A stretch of DNA of 64,000 nucleotides from Halanaerobium saccharolyticum subsp. saccharolyticum DSM 6643 (GTDB lineage Bacteria > Bacillota > Halanaerobiia > Halanaerobiales > Halanaerobiaceae). The notes beneath the pieces were generated by a model. It was not told where the DNA came from and did not search any database. It was given only the letters and a program-made list of their open reading frames with translations. A program made the position numbers and the translations under genes. Below are positions 57,909-64,000 of this stretch, piece by piece. Positions within the stretch are counted from its first letter, which is position 1, and every line of letters starts with the position of its first letter. The stretch covers positions 620,001 through 684,000 of the forward strand of contig NZ_CAUI01000005.1 of assembly GCF_000350165.1 (NCBI RefSeq). Reading direction: 5' to 3'.

Positions 57909-58772
57909 ATGGAACTGAGATTAGAAAAATTTAAGGTTAAATTTATTTATAGTTTAATTTACATAATTTTCTTTATTTTATTTTTTAGATTTATTTTTAT
58001 ACATATTGATGACACAGCAGATTATCTTTTTGGGCTGGCCTATTTGGGGATATTAATCCTAACAGTTCAATACATATTAAAAAATTATTATAGTCAAAAA
58101 GCCTTAATAATTTGGCTAACACAGTTAATTGTTTATATTCCTCTTTTGTTTTTAGAATACTACAATATAATTAAGATTTTCATTATAATTCAAATTTTTA
58201 TCGGAATTATTTTAAATCATCAGCAGATTAATTTATTAAAAAAGAAAAATGAAGAAATAAAGTATTTAAGCTTTCATGATGAAATGACCGGTTTATATAA
58301 TAGAAGATATTTTGAAAACAAACTGGGAGAATTAAATGATCCAGCAGAACATAATCTATCTGTAATTATTGCAGATATCAATAATCTTAAAAAAATTAAT
58401 GATAATCAGGGCCATAAAAAGGGGGATTATTATATAAAAGCAGCAGCGAATTTATTAAAATCTGAGTTAAGAGAAGAAGATATCATTTCTCGAATTGGTG
58501 GGGATGAATTTGCAATAATTCTGCCCCATACAGATAAAGCAAAATGCAAAAAAATTGTAAACAGGTTAAAAACTAAAATTGAAAATCACCCTGAAAAACA
58601 TCTTAGTATTGCTTTTGGATATGTTCATCATAATCAGCAGTATAATAGTTTAGAAGAAATGATAAAAAATGCAGATAAAAATATGTATTATAATAAAAAG
58701 AAATTTAAAGAGGAAATTAATAGAAGAAAAAACCATGTTTATCATGTTAGTAACTATAATATCTTTTATTAA
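57909..58772 (+). CDS. Membrane diguanylate cyclase
   Basis: 287 residues. Five or so membrane helices fill residues 10-105, then a GGDEF domain with intact GGDEF at 197-201 (SRIGGDEFAIILP). No sensory domain other than the membrane part is visible, and no EAL or HD-GYP domain. It probably makes cyclic di-GMP in response to an unknown membrane signal. ATG 57909. It is the third cyclic-di-GMP gene in the window. Confidence 0.9.
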   Translation: MELRLEKFKVKFIYSLIYIIFFILFFRFIFIHIDDTADYLFGLAYLGILILTVQYILKNYYSQKALIIWLTQLIVYIPLLFLEYYNIIKIFIIIQIFIGIILNHQQINLLKKKNEEIKYLSFHDEMTGLYNRRYFENKLGELNDPAEHNLSVIIADINNLKKINDNQGHKKGDYYIKAAANLLKSELREEDIISRIGGDEFAIILPHTDKAKCKKIVNRLKTKIENHPEKHLSIAFGYVHHNQQYNSLEEMIKNADKNMYYNKKKFKEEINRRKNHVYHVSNYNIFY

Positions 58773-58803
58773 AATAAAATATATAACTTGATTTTAGATC
58801 CAG

Positions 58804-58879
58804 GCATTTGTTTAACTACTTTTTCGAATTATTGGTTTTCAACTAATAAATTCAGAAGTGTTAGGCAAATGCTTTTTTT
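58804..58879 (+). terminator. Large terminator hairpin after the GGDEF gene
   Basis: GCATTTG (58804-58810) pairs with CAAATGC (58866-58872). The stem extends inward through TTTAAC/GTTAGG and an upper arm near GAATTATTGG/CTAATAAATTC. TTTTTTT follows. Confidence 0.75.
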
Positions 58880-58949
58880 GTATAATTATTAAAAAATCTT
58901 TAAATATGCTTGCCTGAATCAGATTATTAAGTTATACTGTAAATAATTA

Positions 58950-58967
58950 ATTAAAGCTTTTAATTAA
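58950..58967. promoter_or_regulatory. 18-base near-palindrome, copy 1
   Basis: ATTAAAGCTTTTAATTAA lies about 70 bases upstream of the AEC permease. The same 18 bases recur at 60179-60196 upstream of the dehydrogenase gene. It is A/T rich and near-palindromic about AAAGCTTT, as expected of an operator. Confidence 0.5.
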
Positions 58968-59033
58968 CATCCAATTTTTTATTAATTGATAGATTATTAG
59001 ATAAATAATTTTATTTACGGGGGAATGTAAAAA

Positions 59034-59942
59034 ATGGGAAATGTCAATCAAATATTTATTATATCACTAGCAGTTATCTTACTTGGTTATTTTTTGAAAA
59101 AATTAAAGATTTTAAATAAAAATGATGGGAATTCATTGGTAAAAATAATAATGAATATCACACTGCCAGCTCTAATAATAACAGTTTTTATAGATCTTGA
59201 TTTAAATGCTAATTTAATAATACTACCGCTAACAAACATTGTTTATGGATTCTTGGCCTATTTTTTAGCTAAGAAACTATTTAAAGATATTAAAATAGAA
59301 GATGCTGGTAGTTTAATTATCTCACTTCTTGGTTTTAACATAGGCTTATTTGCTTATCCTTTTATAGAAAATATCTGGGGTAAAACCGGTCTGCAGTATA
59401 TGGCATTTTTTGATATGGGAAATGCAGTTATAATATTTGGTTTAGCTTATATAACTGCAGCAAGTTATGGTCCTAAAAGAAATGAATTATCTGCGACAGT
59501 TATTACAAAAAAGCTGCTGACCTTTATTCCTCTAATGAGTTATTTATTAGCACTTTTACTTAATATCTTTAATTTTGAACTTAATTTTTATTTATTTTCG
59601 GTTCTAAAAAAAGTAGCAGGGATTAATGGGGTTTTGGTTTTACTTGTTTTAGGTATTTATTTAGAATTTAAACTTGATAGATCAGAGCTTAAAAAAATAT
59701 CAAAAGCAGTTATTGTTAAATATAGTTTTGGATTATTAGTGGGAATAGCATTGTATTTAATCTTACCATTTGGGAAACTTTTTAATGGTGTTATTTTGTT
59801 AGGAGTTGTTATGCCAACTGGCATGGCAGTAATTCCATATTCAATCGAAAATAAGTTAAACACCAAAATCAGTGGTAGTTTAGTAAATCTAACTAATATT
59901 TTAAGCTTTATATTTATGTGGCTTATTTTCAAGTTTATCTAA
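59034..59942 (+). CDS. AEC family permease
   Basis: 302 residues with about ten membrane helices, the auxin-efflux-carrier type. Signatures include NITLPALIITVFIDLD near residues 40-55, the SLLGFNIGLFAYPF segment and VVMPTGMAVIPYSIEN near the end. Bacterial members carry malate or other organic acids. ATG 59034 follows GGGGG. It stands upstream of a hydroxyacid dehydrogenase gene and shares a sequence element with it. Confidence 0.85.
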   Translation: MGNVNQIFIISLAVILLGYFLKKLKILNKNDGNSLVKIIMNITLPALIITVFIDLDLNANLIILPLTNIVYGFLAYFLAKKLFKDIKIEDAGSLIISLLGFNIGLFAYPFIENIWGKTGLQYMAFFDMGNAVIIFGLAYITAASYGPKRNELSATVITKKLLTFIPLMSYLLALLLNIFNFELNFYLFSVLKKVAGINGVLVLLVLGIYLEFKLDRSELKKISKAVIVKYSFGLLVGIALYLILPFGKLFNGVILLGVVMPTGMAVIPYSIENKLNTKISGSLVNLTNILSFIFMWLIFKFI

Positions 59943-60000
59943 AATAGTCATTAATTTTTAAATAAAAATAAAATTATTTTGATTTTTTTTAATATTCTTA

Positions 60001-60029
60001 TTGACATCTAAAAATTATTATCCTATAAT
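60001..60029 (+). promoter_or_regulatory. Consensus promoter with a long leader
   Basis: TTGACA (60001-60006), a 17-base spacer and TATAAT (60024-60029), both perfect. The dehydrogenase gene begins 240 bases later. The 326-base gap (59943-60268) contains no gene; the AT-rich leader has AAAAGAGTT/AACTCTTTT (60045-60053 with 60088-60096) and the copy-2 repeat. Confidence 0.75.
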
Positions 60030-60178
60030 ATAAACAAGTTAATTAAAAGAGTTAATCAATATCAAATATAGTAAAACTTAATTAATAAACTCTTTTATAA
60101 AGTTTTAAAGGTTCAAAAAAGATGATGAGTTATTATATTCATAATTTTATTTTTAATTATATTTTTTTTGAGAGTTTG

Positions 60179-60196
60179 ATTAAAGCTTTTAATTAA
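60179..60196. promoter_or_regulatory. 18-base near-palindrome, copy 2
   Basis: ATTAAAGCTTTTAATTAA, identical to copy 1 at 58950-58967, lies about 150 bases downstream of the promoter and 73 bases before the dehydrogenase start. Confidence 0.5.
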
Positions 60197-60268
60197 ACCT
60201 ATTTCAAAAGTTGAATTAGTTTTAGGAAAACAGTTAAATATTTTAATAATTAGTGGGAGGTTCTAAAG

Positions 60269-61132
60269 ATGAATAAGATTGGTTTTATTGGTCTGGGAAT
60301 TATGGGAGAGTCAATGTGTGCAAATTTGCTAAAAAAAAGAGATGAAGAAATTTTAGTTTATGACCTCAATGAAGAAAAAATTGAAATGATGGTTAAACAG
60401 GGTGCTGTCAGAGCAGCTTCTAATCAAGACTTAGCAGCAAAGGCAGATATTATAATTTCTATGGTACCAAAAGGAGAGCATGTAAAGGCAGTTTATAATG
60501 AAATTGCTGAAGAATTAAATGAAGATAAAATTTGGATTGATATGAGTACTATAAATCCAGCTATTTCAAAAGATATTGCAGCAGAAGTAAAGAAAAAGGG
60601 ATCAGTAATGGTTGAGGCTCCAGTAGTTAAAAGTAAATCTGCAGCAGAAGCTGGTACTTTAGGTATATATTTTGGTGGAGATAAAGAAGTTTATAATCAG
60701 GTCAAAGATCTCCTATTATGTATGGGAGAAAACATAATTCATCTTGGCGATAACGGTTCTGGTTTAATGATGAAAATTTGCCATAATATGTTGGTTGGAG
60801 AGGTTCAAAATGCAGTTAATGAGATGATGACTCTGGCCCAAAAATCAGATATTGAAATTGATGATTTTGCTAAAGCAATTTCATATGGTGGAGGCCAAAA
60901 CTTTTATTTAGATGCTAAGGCAGAAAGTATTAAAAACAGAGACTTCAGCACAGCTTTTTCTGTAGAAAACATGAATAAAGATGTAAACATTGCAGCTGAA
61001 ATTAAAGAAGATTTAAATCTTAACTTACCTGGAATTGATCTGGTAAAAGATGTTTATCAGAAGGCAATGGAAGAAAATTATGGGAAAGAAGACTTTTCAG
61101 CTTCTATTAAAGCGGTAGAAAAAAGACTTTAA
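60269..61132 (+). CDS. 3-hydroxyisobutyrate dehydrogenase-family reductase
   Basis: 287 residues. The Rossmann motif is GFIGLGIMGESMC (5-17), the substrate motif APVVKSKSAAEAGTLG is in the middle, and the catalytic lysine is K169 in MKICHNM. The family includes tartronate semialdehyde reductase (GarR) and sulfolactaldehyde reductase as well as the namesake. The substrate is open. ATG 60269 follows GGGAGG. The isomerase-like gene starts 77 bases later. Confidence 0.88.
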   Translation: MNKIGFIGLGIMGESMCANLLKKRDEEILVYDLNEEKIEMMVKQGAVRAASNQDLAAKADIIISMVPKGEHVKAVYNEIAEELNEDKIWIDMSTINPAISKDIAAEVKKKGSVMVEAPVVKSKSAAEAGTLGIYFGGDKEVYNQVKDLLLCMGENIIHLGDNGSGLMMKICHNMLVGEVQNAVNEMMTLAQKSDIEIDDFAKAISYGGGQNFYLDAKAESIKNRDFSTAFSVENMNKDVNIAAEIKEDLNLNLPGIDLVKDVYQKAMEENYGKEDFSASIKAVEKRL

Positions 61133-61209
61133 TTTAAAATAAATCATTTAATTTTAAAAATTAATAGATATATCTTTTAATTAATATTATAATGTGGAGG
61201 AAGACAATT

Positions 61210-62526
61210 ATGAAAAAGGAAATTAAATTAGGAATTGTTTGTTTAGGTAGAAAAACATTTGATTTCGAAGCAGCGAAAGATTTATATGCTGATATTCAAA
61301 AAGACATAAAAGAAATCGAGAATATAGAGTATACAATAATTGAAGAATTGGTAATCGAGGTAGAAGATGCTCAGGCAGCAGCAGAAAAATTAAATTCAGC
61401 TAATGTTGATGCAGTAGCAGTAATTAGCGGAACTTTTCATTTAGGTCATCTGATCCTTGAGATTGATAAAGTCTTAAGAAAACCAATACTTTTATGGGGA
61501 TTAAATGAACTACCTTATAATGGTGGTAAAATTAGATTAAATTCAGTCTGTGGAGTTAATTTAAATTCATCCAACCTTTATAAATCAGGTAATAGAAAAT
61601 ACCACGTTAATATTGGGGATAAAATTGATGAAGATTGGATTGATGCAATTAGAATAAATACTGCCTTAAAAAATGCTAAAATTGGTATTTTAGGCTATAG
61701 AGCCAAAGGCTTTTTTAATCTTTCAATGGACGAATTAAATAGTTTTGATCAAACAGGACTTTTAATCGACCATTATGAATTAAGTGATTTAATGAATTAT
61801 CAAGTTAGTGATGATGAAGTTAAAGCGCGAGAAGAACAGCTTAAAGATATTTTTGATATCTCAGGGATTAATGAAACTCAGCTAAACAAAGTTGCAAACT
61901 TAAGTGCCAAATTTAAAAACTTTATTGATGATAATAATTTATCTGCACTTGCAGTTAGATGCTGGCCGGAGTTTGCTGATAATTTTGGTATTTCTCCCTG
62001 TGCGGCAATGTCACTGCTGCAGTCAGAAGATTATATTATAGCCTGTGAAGGTGATGTAGAAGGCGCAATGTCAATGTTAGCTCATCAGGCCGTTGGTGCA
62101 GAAACACCATTTTTGGCAGATTTATCACAAGTTGATCTCGAAGAAGACTATGCTCTTTTATGGCACTGTGGAGTAGCTCCCTGTAATTTATGGGATGGCA
62201 AATGTAATATTGCTCTTGATAGTTATTTTGCTGGAGGTAGAGGAGTTACAGCAGACTTTGTAATGAAAAGTGATGATTTTTCTGTACTAAGATTTGATTC
62301 TGCTCAGGGAAAATATCGAGTCTTTTTACAAAAAGGTGAAGGTATTGAAATGGAAAAAGAATTAAAAGGTACCTACTTTAAAGGTAGATTTGAAAAGAAT
62401 ATTAATGAAGTCCTGGATATGGTAGTCAAAAAAGGGGTAGCACATCATATTTCTGTAGTTTATGGAGATTACACAGCAGCTTTTGAGATATTTGCAGATC
62501 TTAAAAATTGGGAAGTAATTAGATAA
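61210..62526 (+). CDS. L-fucose/arabinose isomerase-like protein
   Basis: 438 residues. Conserved acidic positions E280 (ACEGDVEG) and D304 (TPFLADL) are 24 apart, as E337 and D361 are in E. coli FucI; H319 (LWHCG) is nearby. The protein is shorter than FucI (591). It may isomerise a sugar or sugar acid between aldose and ketose forms. ATG 61210 is used because ATG 61192 overlaps the GGAGG site (61196-61200). It lies next to a reductase and a symporter gene. Confidence 0.8.
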   Translation: MKKEIKLGIVCLGRKTFDFEAAKDLYADIQKDIKEIENIEYTIIEELVIEVEDAQAAAEKLNSANVDAVAVISGTFHLGHLILEIDKVLRKPILLWGLNELPYNGGKIRLNSVCGVNLNSSNLYKSGNRKYHVNIGDKIDEDWIDAIRINTALKNAKIGILGYRAKGFFNLSMDELNSFDQTGLLIDHYELSDLMNYQVSDDEVKAREEQLKDIFDISGINETQLNKVANLSAKFKNFIDDNNLSALAVRCWPEFADNFGISPCAAMSLLQSEDYIIACEGDVEGAMSMLAHQAVGAETPFLADLSQVDLEEDYALLWHCGVAPCNLWDGKCNIALDSYFAGGRGVTADFVMKSDDFSVLRFDSAQGKYRVFLQKGEGIEMEKELKGTYFKGRFEKNINEVLDMVVKKGVAHHISVVYGDYTAAFEIFADLKNWEVIR

Positions 62527-62561
62527 CTAATATAATTTTATTATAAAACTAAAAAATACAT

Positions 62562-62583
62562 ACAATTAATCATGATTAATTGT
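62562..62583. promoter_or_regulatory. Perfect 22-bp palindrome upstream of symporter gene
   Basis: The segment 62562-62583 (ACAATTAATCA then its exact inverse TGATTAATTGT) reads the same on both strands. It lies about 125 bases before the symporter ATG and 56 bases before a possible TATAAT (62639-62644). It is a likely regulator binding site. Confidence 0.55.
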
Positions 62584-62707
62584 TATTAGCTTAAGTTGAA
62601 AAAATTTAATTGGAAAAAAATAATAATTTAGCCCTCTCTATAATAATAATAAGAATAATACAAGATGAGAGTTCAAAAAATACTCATTATTAACAGGGGG
62701 AATAAAA

Positions 62708-64000
62708 ATGGATATAACTTACACATTAGTAACAGCAGCGATTTTTATGGGATTGGTTGCCTGGGTTTCTTATATAAAAACAAAAGGTGAAGTTTCAGAT
62801 TCAGATGGATATTTTTTAGCTGGTAGAGGTTTAACTGGAATTTTTATTGCAGGTTCATTACTTTTGACAAATTTATCGGCAGAACAATTAATTGGCTTAA
62901 ATGGCCAGTCATATCGTTTAAACTTATCAAATATGGGCTGGGAAGTTACAGCTGGAGTAGCAATTATTATCTTTGCTCTTTATCTACTTCCTAAATATTT
63001 AAGAGGGGCTTTTACAACCTTACCTGGTTTTTTAAGTGATCGTTATGATGAGGGTGTAAGAAGACTTTCGGTATATTTATTTATGATGGGTTATGTTTTT
63101 GTAACTATCCCTTCAGTCTTATATTCCGGCTCACTTGCAGTCTTAAGATTATTTGATGTACCAACATTATTCAATATATCTTATGCACAATCAGTCTGGG
63201 TAGTAGTCTGGATTGTAGGAATTATCGGATCAATTTATGCAATCTTTGGAGGCCTTAAGGCGGTTGCAGTTTCTGATACAATTAACGGAATGGGACTTTT
63301 AATAATTGGTATTTTAATGCCGATCCTTGGCTTTGCCGCGCTTGGTGATGGCAGTGTGATAGAGGGTATGAAATATATTACAATTAATCACGCAGATAAG
63401 TTAAATGCAATCGGTGGTCCCAATGATTCAATTCCATTTGGAACCTTATTTACCGGGATGATTTATGCTAACTTATTTTACTGGGGTACCAACCAGTATG
63501 TAATTCAGAGAACTTTAGGTGCTAAAGATCTGGCTCAAGGTCAGAAAGGTGTTATCATTACAGGATTCTTTAAAATCTTAGTACCATTTATGATGATGAT
63601 TCCTGGAGTTATTGCCTTTCACCTTTATGGAGCCGATATGGCCTCAGTTGACTTAGCTTTTCCAACCTTAGTCAGTGATTTATTACCAACTGCCTTATCT
63701 GGTTTCTTCCTAGCTGTGCTTTTAGGAGCGGTCTTAAGTTCATTTAACTCACTTTTAAACAGTGCTGCTACAATGTTTGTTTTAGATATTTATAAACCAC
63801 ATTTTAATCCAGATGCAGATGATGCAAAGCAGATAAAAGTAAGTAAGATTTTTGGAATTATTGTTGCTCTGATTTCCTTTGTAGTTTCTCCAATGCTGAT
63901 GCACGCCCCAGATGGAGTTTGGGATTTAATTAGAAGTTTCACCGGTTTTTTCAATATCCCAATTATAGTTCTTGTAATGGTTGGAGTTTTAACCAGAAAA
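62708..64000 (+). CDS. SSS family sodium:solute symporter, 3' end outside window
   Basis: 431 codons are open to the window end, so the gene continues beyond it. About ten membrane helices are visible. The SGLT-type stretch FYWGTNQYVIQRTLGAKDL and the Na-site-like SSFNSLLNSAATMFVLDIY helix identify the family. It imports a sugar or related solute with sodium. ATG 62708 follows GGGGGG. It probably serves the isomerase/reductase module just upstream. Confidence 0.9.
   Translation, partial: MDITYTLVTAAIFMGLVAWVSYIKTKGEVSDSDGYFLAGRGLTGIFIAGSLLLTNLSAEQLIGLNGQSYRLNLSNMGWEVTAGVAIIIFALYLLPKYLRGAFTTLPGFLSDRYDEGVRRLSVYLFMMGYVFVTIPSVLYSGSLAVLRLFDVPTLFNISYAQSVWVVVWIVGIIGSIYAIFGGLKAVAVSDTINGMGLLIIGILMPILGFAALGDGSVIEGMKYITINHADKLNAIGGPNDSIPFGTLFTGMIYANLFYWGTNQYVIQRTLGAKDLAQGQKGVIITGFFKILVPFMMMIPGVIAFHLYGADMASVDLAFPTLVSDLLPTALSGFFLAVLLGAVLSSFNSLLNSAATMFVLDIYKPHFNPDADDAKQIKVSKIFGIIVALISFVVSPMLMHAPDGVWDLIRSFTGFFNIPIIVLVMVGVLTRK

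Overview
This window looks like chromosomal DNA of an anaerobic, low-GC Firmicute. The Fbp class III phosphatase, T-box and FMN leaders, ytfI-ytfJ pair, PRD-type PTS regulator and ribosomal/GTPase gene order are all Firmicute-like, and the overall style fits the Halanaerobium group. That assignment is inferred from gene content and is not proven. I saw no rRNA, tRNA, CRISPR array, insertion sequence or prophage. The genes are densely packed, mostly on the plus strand, with clear Shine-Dalgarno sites and many intrinsic terminators.

Region by region. Positions 1-6226 hold the conserved block of radical-SAM protein, DUF2344 partner, RNase G, L21 leader, rplU, rpmA, obgE and yhbY; the usual L27 protease gene prp is missing. 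Positions 6271-11102 hold a DegV protein, an ABC-F ATPase and a GAF/PAS/GGDEF/HD-GYP protein. Positions 11259-21840 form a nitrogen-assimilation island: PII, AmtB, NadE and GlnA on the minus strand, then GltB and GltD on the plus strand. Its promoters are easy to see, and repeated palindromic sites suggest shared control. Positions 21976-24473 hold a small coiled-coil protein and a T-box-controlled acetolactate synthase. Positions 24613-27796 hold an LtaS/MdoB-like membrane phosphotransferase and a single-pass protein that may be AsmA-like. Positions 27858-31966 are a complete riboflavin operon (ribD, ribE, ribBA, ribH) under an FMN riboswitch.

Positions 32048-43226 are housekeeping genes: a GGDEF-EAL protein, a phosphohexomutase, an aldo/keto reductase, ytfJ/ytfI on the minus strand, threonine synthase, a MATE exporter, an acetyltransferase and Fbp. 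Positions 43691-50423 are a PTS sugar-alcohol cluster: an MtlR-type activator, a fused mannitol-family EIICBA, a 1-phosphofructokinase-type kinase, a zinc dehydrogenase resembling sorbose-1-phosphate reductase, and an HPr. There is no mannitol-1-phosphate 5-dehydrogenase. The gene set suggests a route from polyol 1-phosphate to fructose 1-phosphate to fructose 1,6-bisphosphate. Positions 50647-56923 encode a PotABCD-like ABC importer followed by adenine deaminase and a nucleoside phosphorylase.

Positions 57044-64000 hold a DUF3159-like membrane protein, a GGDEF protein, and a catabolic-looking module: an AEC permease, a 3-hydroxyisobutyrate-dehydrogenase-family reductase, a fucose-isomerase-like enzyme and the start of an SSS sodium symporter, which runs off the right edge. 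An identical 18-base, near-palindromic sequence lies upstream of both the permease and the reductase. A perfect 22-bp palindrome lies upstream of the symporter. The best candidates for something undescribed are the polyol-phosphate cluster, this edge module and the nitrogen-island operators.
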